64,000 nucleotides of DNA from Candidatus Sulfotelmatobacter sp. (lineage in GTDB: Bacteria > Acidobacteriota > Terriglobia > Terriglobales > Acidobacteriaceae): positions 1 through 64,000 of the forward strand of contig JAOAPI010000182.1 of assembly GCA_025462865.1 (NCBI GenBank), written 5' to 3'. Under the pieces are notes generated by a model. The model worked only from the letters and a program-made list of their open reading frames with translations, was not told where the DNA came from and ran no database searches. Positions within the stretch are counted from its first letter, which is position 1. The number at the start of each line of letters is the position of its first letter. Position numbers and translations under genes: made by a program. Below are positions 7,118 through 13,875 of this stretch, in pieces.

Positions 7118-7458
7118 AGAAGAAAGCACTCAACAAGGTTGCAAAGGCTTGGGTCCGGGCGCTGCGGAGCGGGAAGTATAAGCAGGGCGTTGGCGCGCTC
7201 AAGAGAGAAGGCCACTACTGTTGCCTCGGTGTACTTTGCGAGTTAGCGGTCAAAGAAAAGGTGATATCGCGATTTACCGGGAGCCTGGGAACGCTGAGCG
7301 AAACCGTGATGCGGTGGGTAGGACTCGCGGACAATGCGGGGGGGTTTGTAACGCGGAGCCGCGTGACCAAGTATTTGACCTCAACTAACGATGCAGGCGT
7401 GTCGTTCGCGAAGATCGCGGACATCATCGAATCGCAGCCCGAAGGCTTATTTAAGTAA
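7114..7458 (+). CDS. Conserved phage hypothetical protein
   Basis: 114 aa starting MKKKALNKVAKAWVRALRSG. KAWVRALRSGKYKQG...HYCCLGVLCELA is a pattern I recognise from many phage proteins of unknown function (W..ALRSG.Y.Q....CCLGVLC.LA). The C-terminal part (SFAKIADIIES) is helical. ATG overlaps the upstream TGA. Function unknown. Confidence 0.65.
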   Translation: MKKKALNKVAKAWVRALRSGKYKQGVGALKREGHYCCLGVLCELAVKEKVISRFTGSLGTLSETVMRWVGLADNAGGFVTRSRVTKYLTSTNDAGVSFAKIADIIESQPEGLFK

Positions 7459-7491
7459 CTGTTTGAATTCGCAACAAGGAGACGAGTAGCT

Positions 7492-8274
7492 ATGGAGACG
7501 CAAACAGAGTTACTGATACCGAAGAAGCCGTCAGCCTCTACGGTTAGCGGCGAAGAAGCGATTGCGCACAATGGCAACGGGAATCCATTCTTGTCTGTTA
7601 TCGAGCGGTGCGTTCTCGATCCCAACTTCAGTGTTGAGAAGTTGCAGGCCATGCTGAAGGTCCAACAGGAATGGGAGGCGCTCCAGGCGCGGAAGGCGTT
7701 TGACGAAGCCAAAGCGAAGTTCAGCGCCTTCGCGGTTAAGGTGACCAAGGACAAGACGAATGGACAGTACGATTCTCGCTACACGTCCCTTGGGAACTTG
7801 GTAAACACTGTCACGCCATATTTGGCGCAGTGCGATTTGAACGCAAGCTGGAAGATTGACCAGTCTGCCGGAATCAAGGTGACTTGCGTTCTCCGCCACA
7901 TTCTCGGTCACGAAGAGAGCGCCAGCATGACCGTCCCACCTGATACGTCCGGCGCGAAGAATGTTATCCAGCAGATCAAGTCCTCAATCACCTACGCGAA
8001 GAACTGCACGTTTGAGTCAGTCTGTGGACTGGCTTCGACAGACGGAACGGTGAATGTTGACGATGATGGCAATGGCGCTGGGGTTGTGAGTGGACGTGCG
8101 GGCATGGGAGTTGATTGGGTGAATGAGCGCCGGGAGTGGTTCGCCAATGCCCGCAATGCAGCCGAACTAGACAAGTTGTTCAAGGCCGCCTATGCAGAGG
8201 CCAGCAAGGTCAACGATACAAATGCCCAGCGCAGCCTGATTGCCGCCAAGGATGCGAGGAAGCGGGAGTTCTAA
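7492..8274 (+). CDS. erf: ERF-family single-strand annealing protein
   Basis: 260 aa. The core YDSRYTSLGNLVNTVTPYLA near residue 85, VTCVLRHILGHEE, and IKSSITYAKNCTFESVCGLA near 162 match the ERF recombinase pattern (Y.sLe.i...v.p.L, then q..GSAiTYarRYal..llgl). ERF proteins anneal complementary single strands in phage recombination and genome circularisation. A helical C-terminal segment follows an acidic linker. The next gene, overlapping by one base, is a YqaJ-type exonuclease, the usual partner. SD AAGGAGACGAG lies upstream. Confidence 0.85.
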   Translation: METQTELLIPKKPSASTVSGEEAIAHNGNGNPFLSVIERCVLDPNFSVEKLQAMLKVQQEWEALQARKAFDEAKAKFSAFAVKVTKDKTNGQYDSRYTSLGNLVNTVTPYLAQCDLNASWKIDQSAGIKVTCVLRHILGHEESASMTVPPDTSGAKNVIQQIKSSITYAKNCTFESVCGLASTDGTVNVDDDGNGAGVVSGRAGMGVDWVNERREWFANARNAAELDKLFKAAYAEASKVNDTNAQRSLIAAKDARKREF

Positions 8275-8957
8275 TGCCGATTATCAACTGCATCCAACGC
8301 AGCACCGAATGGTATGCCGCCAGATGCGGCAAGGTTACAGCTTCTCGCGTGTGTGACGTACTGGCCCGAACCAAGACAGGCGAAGGCGCACCACGGAAAA
8401 ACTACCGGGCTGAACTGGTAGCCGAAACCATGACTGGAAAGCCCGCCGATCAGCGATACAAGGGTAAGGAATTGGAGTGGCGGTCGGAGACGGAGCAATT
8501 TGCTCGCGCCGCCTACGAGTTGATCTGTGACGCAACAGTGGATACGGTCGGTTTCGTCGTCCATGACTCCGTAGAGCGATTTGGGGCCTCTCCCGATGGC
8601 CTCATTGGCCTAGACGGGCTGCTGGAAGTCAAGGTTCCAGCCACAGCAACGCACATCAGTTACATCTTGGGGAGTATCGTCCCGGAAGAATATCAGCCGC
8701 AAATGTTGGCGCAGATGGCCTGTACGGGCCGGCAGTTCTGTGACTTCGTAAGCTTCGACCCGCGCCTACCCAAAGAGCATCAGTTATTTGTGCGCCGATT
8801 CGAGCGGGACGAGAAGAAAATCGCCTGCATGGAACAGCAAGTCCGATTCTTCCTCGCCGAGGTGGACGAGATCATCCGGAACTTGCGAGAGAGCATTTGC
8901 ATACCGCTCGAATATTTAGGAGTTTCTGCCCCACTGGCTACTACCTCCTCAGATTAG
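8274..8957 (+). CDS. YqaJ/lambda-type exonuclease
   Basis: 227 aa. QRSTEWYAARCGKVTASR at the N-terminus is typical of YqaJ-family (lambda exonuclease) nucleases. Catalytic elements visible are E62-like GKELEWRSETE, GASPDGLIG with the acidic residue, and LLEVKVPA (ExK). It should resect double-stranded ends to give 3' overhangs for the ERF protein encoded just upstream (TAATG overlap). A strong hairpin follows the stop codon. Confidence 0.9.
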   Translation: MPIINCIQRSTEWYAARCGKVTASRVCDVLARTKTGEGAPRKNYRAELVAETMTGKPADQRYKGKELEWRSETEQFARAAYELICDATVDTVGFVVHDSVERFGASPDGLIGLDGLLEVKVPATATHISYILGSIVPEEYQPQMLAQMACTGRQFCDFVSFDPRLPKEHQLFVRRFERDEKKIACMEQQVRFFLAEVDEIIRNLRESICIPLEYLGVSAPLATTSSD

Positions 8958-8968
8958 GGGCAGGAAAT

Positions 8969-8999
8969 GGGGCGAGAGGATGGCTGGTCCTTTCGCCCC
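8969..8999 (+). terminator. GC-rich hairpin after the recombination genes
   Basis: GGGGCGA (8969-8975) pairs with TCGCCCC (8993-8999), and AGGA with TCCT extends the stem through a G-T pair, leaving a short loop. It starts 11 bases after the exonuclease stop. No T-run follows, so it may be a pause or attenuating structure, or mRNA end protection, rather than a classic terminator. Confidence 0.4.
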
Positions 9000-9011
9000 G
9001 AAAGTAAAAAC

Positions 9012-9025
9012 GTTCCAGTTGGAAC
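9012..9025. promoter_or_regulatory. Palindrome, possible operator
   Basis: GTTCCAGTTGGAAC: 6-base arms around GT. A second inverted repeat, TTAGC-GCC-GCTAA, lies at 9034-9046, just before the ATG at 9059. They could bind a dimeric regulator in the 100-base gap; no clear promoter was found. Confidence 0.35.
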
Positions 9026-9058
9026 ACGAGTATGTTAGCGCCGCTAAAGTAACACGCT

Positions 9059-9196
9059 ATGGGTAGGCGAAAGACATTTGACGAAGGTTCTTTGCGGCGA
9101 TTGCTGCGAACGATGAGTCCTCGGAGCAAGTTCTACCGGGTACTGCGCGAGGAATTGAAGGCTTTGGGGCGGTGGAAGAAATTTACCGAGGGGTAA
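9059..9196 (+). CDS. Small basic protein
   Basis: 45 aa, MGRRKTFDEGSLRRLLRTMS followed by another basic helix ending in RWKKFTEG. There is no ribosome site before the ATG. It may bind DNA or RNA because of its charge, but this is weak. Confidence 0.4.
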   Translation: MGRRKTFDEGSLRRLLRTMSPRSKFYRVLREELKALGRWKKFTEG

Positions 9197-9254
9197 AAGG
9201 TGGTCTCAGAAGGGCTAGGAATAGCGGGAAACAGCATTCTACGGAGGAATCACA

Positions 9255-9443
9255 ATGCAGAAACGGAAGATGCCGACCGACCCACTGGAGAAGAGCATTT
9301 ATCTCCGAGAGCGATCAATTGCGCGAATGAAAGAGAACATCCGTGGCATCCGGGCCGATGCTGAGGAAGCTGTGGCCGAAGTCGAAAAGCGGATCAAGGA
9401 AAAGCATGTCCTGCTGGATGCGCTGAAACGGGGGAAGCTGTGA
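9255..9443 (+). CDS. Small coiled-coil protein
   Basis: 62 aa, start after GGAGGAAT. The charged heptad-like run from residue 14 to the end (RERSIARMKENIRGIRADAE, then EAVAEVEKRIKEKH) predicts one long helix or coiled coil. The stop overlaps the following GTG. Function unknown. Confidence 0.55.
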   Translation: MQKRKMPTDPLEKSIYLRERSIARMKENIRGIRADAEEAVAEVEKRIKEKHVLLDALKRGKL

Positions 9444-9664
9444 GCAACTTGCGGCCTGAATGTGGAACTAGTACTAGAGCAGCCATGCCCGATGACACGG
9501 CCTTGTTCCTGATACGCCAATCTGTGGCCAAGCGGCGCGAGTTGATCTATGGGGCGTTGCATGACTGTCCACGGCAACCATTGCGCTATCGGAGCGTTCT
9601 GGGCGGACAACCCGAAAGTTACGCTGCACTCCTCCCTCATCGACGAGGTTGCAGCGGTGAATGA
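9440..9664 (+). CDS. Hypothetical protein, possibly 5' part of a frameshifted gene
   Basis: Open frame from a GTG overlapping the upstream TGA; an ATG at 9485 is the other start. The stretch LFLIRQSVAKRRELIYGALHD looks protein-like, but after about residue 42 the sequence turns into PRQPLRYRSVLGG, which reads like out-of-frame text. The next frame (9549-9758) then carries the convincing sequence. See the finding on a possible frameshift. Confidence 0.4.
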   Translation: MSNLRPECGTSTRAAMPDDTALFLIRQSVAKRRELIYGALHDCPRQPLRYRSVLGGQPESYAALLPHRRGCSGE

Positions 9665-9758
9665 CTCTATACCGCCATCGGCCACGACAAAAGAGCGGTG
9701 GAAGAAAGTCAATAGCTGGCTGCGATTCAAGATTGCTTCACTGACTAAAAGGAATTGA
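9549..9758 (+). CDS. Hypothetical protein, possibly 3' part of a frameshifted gene
   Basis: 69 aa in the frame overlapping the previous entry. VHGNHCAIGAFWADNP and LIDEVAAVNDSIPPSA with a C-terminal KERWKKVNSWLRFKI look like the conserved core of a small phage family with a HCAIGAF signature. An in-frame TGA lies just before the ATG. If the two frames belong together the joined protein would be about 90 aa from 9485. Confidence 0.5.
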   Translation: MGRCMTVHGNHCAIGAFWADNPKVTLHSSLIDEVAAVNDSIPPSATTKERWKKVNSWLRFKIASLTKRN

Positions 9759-9761
9759 TTG

Positions 9762-10139
9762 ATGACAGTTCGCTCTCCACTCCCGCGCTCCACCAAGGCT
9801 GAAATTAATCGTGCTTTGTACGGGCGGAAATATTCAAACATTCCAACTAACGGGTACGCGTCAAAACGTGAAGCGAACGTAGGAGCAGGGCTGGATATTT
9901 TGGCGGGGCGGAACAAGATATTCGATCTCCAGAAGCAGGTTCGGTTTGTTCTAGTCCCGGCGCAAAAAGGAGTCCTGAGACACGAGCGGGAGTTGGCATA
10001 TGTATGCGACTTCACTTACCGGGACGCGCCAGACGGCAAACTGCACGTCGTAGATGCGAAGGGAAAACAGACCCAGTTGTATGTGGTCAAACGCAAATTG
10101 ATGAAGTTCTTTCACCAGATAGAAATTGAGGAATTGTGA
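9762..10139 (+). CDS. DUF1064 nuclease-like protein
   Basis: 125 aa. YGRKYSNIPTNGYASKREAN, then QKQVRFVLVPAQKGVLRHER, YVCDFTYRDAPDGKLHVVDAKGK (broken here: YVCDFTYRD...LHVVDAKG) and YVVKRKLMKFF fit DUF1064, a PD-(D/E)xK-type family of phage nucleases also described as Holliday-junction-resolvase-like. Catalytic acids would be E in SKREAN, D in YVCDFTYRD and D-x-K in VVDAKG. It would cut recombination intermediates made by the ERF and exonuclease pair upstream. ATG chosen after AAGGAA. Confidence 0.8.
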   Translation: MTVRSPLPRSTKAEINRALYGRKYSNIPTNGYASKREANVGAGLDILAGRNKIFDLQKQVRFVLVPAQKGVLRHERELAYVCDFTYRDAPDGKLHVVDAKGKQTQLYVVKRKLMKFFHQIEIEEL

Positions 10140-10555
10140 ACTCGAAGCCCTGCCCAATTCCGGCGCACAAGAACTCGACTACTTGTTGTGGTCGCGGCGA
10201 AGCGCCAGAACGAGGCAAGAAGAGTGCGCCCCGCTGGAAATATATCGGCCCAGGAATTCGCCAGTATCCCGATGGGCACATTGAAAGAACGCCAGCAGCA
10301 ATGGCACGGCACAAAGAGAAACTACTTCGCCGGGGAGATGGCTGTCAGGCGTGTCAAGAATCTTTCGACGACATGAGGGAAGTAGAACTCGCCCACCTTG
10401 AGAGTAAAGGTGCCGGAGCTTGGAAGAGGGATGATTCCGAATCCAATTTAGTTTTGATGCACAAATCCGCAAATCGCGCACAAGGCAGTCTTACTTTTGA
10501 AATCTATATGGCCTCGTATTGGAAGCCGTCGCATTGCAAAGGAGATTCTCTGTGA
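10136..10555 (+). CDS. HNH-like protein
   Basis: 139 aa from GTG overlapping the previous TGA. An N-terminal Cys group (PCPIPAHKNSTTCCGRG) is followed near residue 82 by CQACQESF, then VELAHLESKG and SNLVLMHKSANRAQGS. The CxxC, the AH and the N...H spacing resemble an HNH/beta-beta-alpha-metal nuclease with a structural zinc. Catalytic activity is uncertain because the match is by eye. Confidence 0.5.
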   Translation: MNSKPCPIPAHKNSTTCCGRGEAPERGKKSAPRWKYIGPGIRQYPDGHIERTPAAMARHKEKLLRRGDGCQACQESFDDMREVELAHLESKGAGAWKRDDSESNLVLMHKSANRAQGSLTFEIYMASYWKPSHCKGDSL

Positions 10556-11004
10556 AGCCTTTACTTTTACTGACTCTGGGGTTGGGAATTGGAATGGCTC
10601 AGGGGCAGGAATCGCCCGATCTGTCCATCAGCACCGCTATTGTGTTGGAGGGGCGCGACCTCGTAGTCACTCCGGGCAACTGTGGGCGTAGGGTGCGTTT
10701 CGGCAAATCCTCAAAGCTCATCAAGGACATCTTCCCAGAAGAGTGCGGGGCGAAACTGGAATCGCATTCATGGGGCGATCCGCCGCCTGATTGCATGGCT
10801 GAGAAGCTGAAATTCAAAGGGGCAATCCAGTGGGAGTGTCCGCCCGCGCCAGAGCCGAGAGACGTTCCCGCAGTTTTGAAGTCGTGCAAACATCAAGCGA
10901 CTTGTACTGAAGCCGAGGCCCTGTCTCCATTTTGGATGTGCGCCGACAAATCCAGAGTCCTGCTCACTTCTGAAGATGGTAAGAAACACTGCGTAAAGTT
11001 TTGA
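10552..11004 (+). CDS. Exported Cys-rich protein
   Basis: 150 aa from GTG overlapping the previous stop. It starts with a Sec signal, KPLLLLTLGLGIGMAQG, probably cut after AQG. The mature part has about eight Cys (CGRRV, EECGAK, DCMAE, WECPP, SCKHQATC, MCADK, HCVKF), suggesting disulfides outside the cytoplasm. It sits in the early operon, so it may be a lysogenic conversion or surface-exclusion factor; that is a guess from location. Confidence 0.6.
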   Translation: MKPLLLLTLGLGIGMAQGQESPDLSISTAIVLEGRDLVVTPGNCGRRVRFGKSSKLIKDIFPEECGAKLESHSWGDPPPDCMAEKLKFKGAIQWECPPAPEPRDVPAVLKSCKHQATCTEAEALSPFWMCADKSRVLLTSEDGKKHCVKF

Positions 11005-11114
11005 AGGAAGGAACACAAAAGGAGTCCCTGAAAGCCTGATTTTCTAAACGTTGTCGCACGAAAGAGAGTATTCGGGGTCCCGTACCCAAGACACGGGAGA
11101 AACGGTGGGAAGAG

Positions 11115-11339
11115 ATGGAAACAGCGTTACCTACAAAAGCGTGCGCCGAAATGACAAACGTCGAGTTGGCCGACTTCATCGAGCAAGGCGCATGGCGCGA
11201 GGATGCACATGAGGCAGACGCTACGGCCTATATGGAAGCCGCGAAACGACTGCGACGAGAGCAACTTGGCGGACGCCTCAAGAAGTCGAGAGTTAACCAG
11301 CAGCCAACTGACGGTGGGCAGGGACCCCGAACGCCCTAA
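11115..11339 (+). CDS. Small hypothetical protein
   Basis: 74 aa, METALPTKACAEMTNVELAD, with a helical middle (ADATAYMEAAKRLRREQL) and a polar tail. GGGAAGAG precedes the ATG. No family recognised. The 110 bases before it hold a short hairpin (TCCCGT...ACGGGA) but no clear promoter. Confidence 0.5.
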   Translation: METALPTKACAEMTNVELADFIEQGAWREDAHEADATAYMEAAKRLRREQLGGRLKKSRVNQQPTDGGQGPRTP

Positions 11340-11389
11340 ACACGGAGCATGAAAGCTTAGAAAATAAGTTTTTGAAAGGGGGGTAACCA

Positions 11390-11602
11390 ATGACCACCGA
11401 ACCAACGAAGGAACAAGCGAACCAAATGGAGCGGGAAGATTACGTGCTGGCGGAGAAGAGTTCTGCCCGGTGCGAATCGCGGAATCCAGGAGGTATGAAT
11501 GCAGGGACGCAGTGTGATCGTCCGCTCGGTCACGCAAACGACGGCCCCGGCGCGAATCACTTCGGCCACAACTTAGCAAACAAGTTTGAATCGTGGGATT
11601 AA
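11390..11602 (+). CDS. Small Cys/His protein
   Basis: 70 aa. CESRNPGGMNAGTQCDRPLG followed by H...GANHFGHN contains Cys and His residues spaced for one metal site (C..C..H..H). Similar short RCE...CdrplgH...HfGh proteins occur in phages and actinobacteria, function unknown. A G-rich ribosome site (AAAGGGGGG) lies ten bases upstream. Confidence 0.55.
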   Translation: MTTEPTKEQANQMEREDYVLAEKSSARCESRNPGGMNAGTQCDRPLGHANDGPGANHFGHNLANKFESWD

Positions 11603-11653
11603 AGGGTTTTGTCCCCCCTGCCCCAGAGCCCCAAGAAGAAAGGAAAGGTAAAT

Positions 11654-11899
11654 ATGATTCGCTGCAACTTCAGAAAAGATCAGACTGACATCTGGGTCGA
11701 GGATCAGCACTTGTCGCGGCTGAGTGGGCGCGAGGTGCGAGAAATCATTATCCAATTGCTGGTCTTCGGCGGTTCGGAGCTTCGCCGCGATATCAATCAT
11801 TGGCTGTCAGGTGGGAAGTTGGATGAACTTGGCCACTACATCGCGCCTGACGAACCTGATTCGAGCAAATCCGAAGTCTCAAGTCTGAAGGGAGTTTAG
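11654..11899 (+). CDS. Small hypothetical protein
   Basis: 81 aa starting MIRCNFRKDQTDIWVEDQHL, with AAGGAAAGG upstream. The middle (SGREVREIIIQLLVFGG) is helical; the C-terminus is acidic (APDEPDSSKSE). It ends just before the cytosine methyltransferase GTG. Function unknown. Confidence 0.55.
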   Translation: MIRCNFRKDQTDIWVEDQHLSRLSGREVREIIIQLLVFGGSELRRDINHWLSGGKLDELGHYIAPDEPDSSKSEVSSLKGV

Positions 11900-11900
11900 G

Positions 11901-12614
11901 GTGCGAGTTTTAACCCACGGTTCGTTATTTGCGGGGATCGGCGGATTCGATCTGGGCTTTGAGAGAGCGGGAATCAAGACAGTTTGGCAGGTAGAGATTG
12001 ACCCATTTTGCAGGAGGGTTCTTGAGCGACACTTTCCCGGAGCGCGGCGATTCTCAGACATACGTGAGTGTGGCAGGGATAATCTCGCGGCCGTGGATGT
12101 GGTCACCGGGGGATTTCCCTGCCAGGACGTGTCCCACGCCGGCAGAAGGGTCGGTATTGACGGGTCCAGAAGCGGACTCTGGCGGGAGATGCGGCGCATT
12201 ATTCGCGAACTACGACCCAGCTTCACAATCGTGGAAAACACTTCAGGGCTGCTTGACCGGGGGATGGAGCGCGTTCTCGGGGAGATGGCCGCGGACGGGT
12301 TCGATGCGGAATGGACAATGCTTTCGGCATGTTCCTTTGGTGCGCCACATCCACGGAACCGTGTGTTCATTTTGGCCTACCCCTCGGGCCAGCGACCGGG
12401 ACAACTGCGGCGGATCGAATGCGCGAAAGAAGGCGAAACGTCTGGGGACTTACATTGGGCGGAATATGAACCCCCATGTGAGCGAGTGGTTAATGGGATT
12501 CCCGAACGACTGGAGCGCCTTACCGCTCTCGGAAACGCCGTTGTCCCTCAAATCAGTGAGTGGATCGGAAGAAGAATTGTCGAAGTAAATGCTTTGGGTG
12601 AGTGGGGAGTTTAG
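11901..12614 (+). CDS. dcm: C5 cytosine-specific DNA methyltransferase
   Basis: 237 aa from GTG with GGGAG seven bases upstream. Motif I SLFAGIGGFDLGFERAG (8-24), catalytic motif IV GGFPCQDVS with Cys74, motif VI VENTSG (111-116), motif VIII APHPRNRVFIL, and motif X ALGNAVVPQISEWIG near the C-terminus. It transfers a methyl group to C5 of cytosine. The recognition region between VIII and IX is very short, as in small phage enzymes. A second long frame overlaps most of it (see next entry). No cognate nuclease is visible, so an anti-restriction role is likely. Confidence 0.93.
   Translation: MRVLTHGSLFAGIGGFDLGFERAGIKTVWQVEIDPFCRRVLERHFPGARRFSDIRECGRDNLAAVDVVTGGFPCQDVSHAGRRVGIDGSRSGLWREMRRIIRELRPSFTIVENTSGLLDRGMERVLGEMAADGFDAEWTMLSACSFGAPHPRNRVFILAYPSGQRPGQLRRIECAKEGETSGDLHWAEYEPPCERVVNGIPERLERLTALGNAVVPQISEWIGRRIVEVNALGEWGV
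12097..12588 (+). CDS. Overlapping reading frame inside the C5 methyltransferase gene
   Basis: 163 aa from ATG 12097; the frame is open back to 11998. It is read one base off from the methyltransferase yet has recognisable order: GDFPARTCPTPAEGS, YDPASQSWKTLQGCLTGG, FSGRWPRTGSMRNG, FWPTPRASDRD and MNPHVSEWLMGFPNDWSALP. I know similar strings (SWxT...WPRxGxMxNG...LNPxWVEWLMGFPxGW) from proteins annotated in phages beside cytosine methyltransferases. Either it is a genuine overprinted gene or databases carry the same antiphase frame as an artefact. No ribosome site is evident. Confidence 0.4.
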   Translation: MWSPGDFPARTCPTPAEGSVLTGPEADSGGRCGALFANYDPASQSWKTLQGCLTGGWSAFSGRWPRTGSMRNGQCFRHVPLVRHIHGTVCSFWPTPRASDRDNCGGSNARKKAKRLGTYIGRNMNPHVSEWLMGFPNDWSALPLSETPLSLKSVSGSEEELSK

Positions 12615-12623
12615 GAGGGGGTC

Positions 12624-12962
12624 ATGGCGAAACGGATTCAGCGCAAGCGGACTAAGGGCTGGAAGATGCCGCCGAATACGGTCTATGTGGGCAGGCCGAC
12701 GAAGTGGGGAAATCCGTTCCCTGTAGGCCGCCTACTGTGCCGCGAGAGTGCCATTGTCCTCTTTGAGGCGCTATTTGGCATTGAACCGAGTGAGCCGCTC
12801 GATAATCGGGAGAAGTTTTTCCAGCATCGCGGAAATGGCTATCCGGTCGGAGACGTTGCAGGTGAGCTTCGCGGCAAAAATCTAGCCTGCTGGTGCCCAC
12901 TCGATCAACTCTGTCATGCCGACGTACTTTTGGAGATCGCAAATCAACTGGAGAAATCGTGA
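12624..12962 (+). CDS. DUF4326 protein
   Basis: 112 aa after AGGAGGG. TVYVGRPTKWGNPFPVG near residue 20 and LRGKNLACWCPLDQLCHAD near 85 are the two conserved blocks of DUF4326 (VyiGRps.wGNPf...L.gk.LaCwC.P..CHaDvL). The family is common in phages and of unknown activity; the Cys/His set suggests metal binding. It directly follows the methyltransferase gene. Confidence 0.8.
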   Translation: MAKRIQRKRTKGWKMPPNTVYVGRPTKWGNPFPVGRLLCRESAIVLFEALFGIEPSEPLDNREKFFQHRGNGYPVGDVAGELRGKNLACWCPLDQLCHADVLLEIANQLEKS

Positions 12963-13138
12963 TGGCTAAAGAGGGACGGAAATCCCCGACATGTGACTGC
13001 CCACTCTACTGTAAGTATTGCGGGGCGAAGTTGAGGCGTGATCCAACAGGCCATATCTGCCCCACCGCAAACTGCCAATGGCAACACGGAGTACCACATT
13101 GTTTCGCCGGACTTCATGGACGGAGAATTGAGAGATGA
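12962..13138 (+). CDS. Zinc-ribbon protein
   Basis: 58 aa, ATG sharing bases with the upstream TGA. CDCPLYCKYCGAKLRRD...HICPTANC and HGVPHC give several CxxC-type pairs for zinc. Its stop overlaps the first copy of the duplicated small gene. Function unknown. Confidence 0.6.
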   Translation: MAKEGRKSPTCDCPLYCKYCGAKLRRDPTGHICPTANCQWQHGVPHCFAGLHGRRIER

Positions 13139-13281
13139 CCGCTAACCAGGTATCCCCAACCCAGGCCATGATCTCTCACCATGACGAACTGGTAGCGAAG
13201 TACGAATCTGGCGAAGATCCTGACTTGTTGGATCAGATTGCGTTTTTGGAAATGCTGCTGCTGGCGAAAGGGAAGTTATGA
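13135..13281 (+). CDS. Small protein, copy 1 of a duplicated gene
   Basis: 48 aa, MTANQVSPTQAMISHHDELV, then KYESGEDPDLLDQIAFLEML and LLAKGKL. Nearly identical to the gene at 13729-13875. Start overlaps the upstream TGA; its own TGA overlaps the GNAT-like ATG. Two short helices, role unknown. Confidence 0.6.
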   Translation: MTANQVSPTQAMISHHDELVAKYESGEDPDLLDQIAFLEMLLLAKGKL

Positions 13282-13739
13282 AGCTAGAGCGCGTGAAGCC
13301 GACAGAAGATGCTGTGCTGGAAATGGTGCGGAATCACTATTCGCATCGCTCTAACGTGGCCGCCCGTCCGCGAACTGAGAAAACGAGCAAGACGTGGTGG
13401 TCGAATGCGAAGCTCTTAGTGTTTTCTGATCCGGGGCGGACGTTCGTATTCGCATGGCAGTGGCCGAAGGTGGAGTTTCGCGCCGACAAGCAGAGCGGGT
13501 TCAACAACACAATGTTCCATCGCTCCGACCGATGCGTGGAACGCGCCAGCGACATTATCCTCGCGGCAGAGCAAGCCGTTATTGCGGAGTGGGGGCCAAA
13601 TCGCGCATATACCTACGTTGACCCAGAAGAAGTGAGCGCCAATCCCGGCTATTGCTACAAGATGGCGGGCTGGGAATTCGTAAAAATCGCCGGGAGCGGG
13701 AAGCATTTGCTTCAAAAGGAGCTCTGCGATGACCGCTAA
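13278..13739 (+). CDS. GNAT-like phage protein
   Basis: 153 aa. AEWGPNRAYTYVDPEEVSAN, then NPGYCYKMAGWEFVKIAGSG resembles the C-terminal half of phage GNAT-like acyltransferases (y.yvdp..v.S.npGycfk.AGw...g). NHYSHRSNVAARPRTEK near residue 18 is also seen in this group. Catalytic detail cannot be read. It sits between two copies of a small gene, overlapping both. Confidence 0.5.
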   Translation: MKLERVKPTEDAVLEMVRNHYSHRSNVAARPRTEKTSKTWWSNAKLLVFSDPGRTFVFAWQWPKVEFRADKQSGFNNTMFHRSDRCVERASDIILAAEQAVIAEWGPNRAYTYVDPEEVSANPGYCYKMAGWEFVKIAGSGKHLLQKELCDDR

Positions 13740-13875
13740 CCAGGTATCCCCAACCCAGGCCATGATCTCTCACCATGACGAACTGGTAGCGAAGTACGAA
13801 TCTGGCCCAGAGCCGGAATTGGCGGATCAGATTGCGTTTTTGGAAATGCTACTGCTGGCGAAAGGGAAATTATAA
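13729..13875 (+). CDS. Small protein, copy 2 of the duplicated gene
   Basis: 48 aa, same N-terminal 26 residues as copy 1, then GPEPELADQIAFLEMLLLAK. Start lies inside the end of the GNAT-like gene and its TAA overlaps the next ATG. Confidence 0.6.
   Translation: MTANQVSPTQAMISHHDELVAKYESGPEPELADQIAFLEMLLLAKGKL

Larger units (their letters stand above)
13135..13875 (+). repeat. Direct repeat of a 147-base gene flanking a GNAT-like gene
   Basis: Copies at 13135-13281 and 13729-13875. The first ~78 bases are identical, a short middle stretch differs (GEDPDLLD versus GPEPELAD), and the end is again nearly identical. The spacing is exactly 594 bases. This looks like gene duplication around an inserted cassette, or a recombination substrate that could delete the GNAT-like gene. 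Confidence 0.9.

Noticed and set aside
11879-12370. 163-residue minus frame opposite the C5 methyltransferase
   Set aside because: Antisense to well-conserved methyltransferase motifs and without any recognised pattern, unlike the plus-strand antiphase frame.
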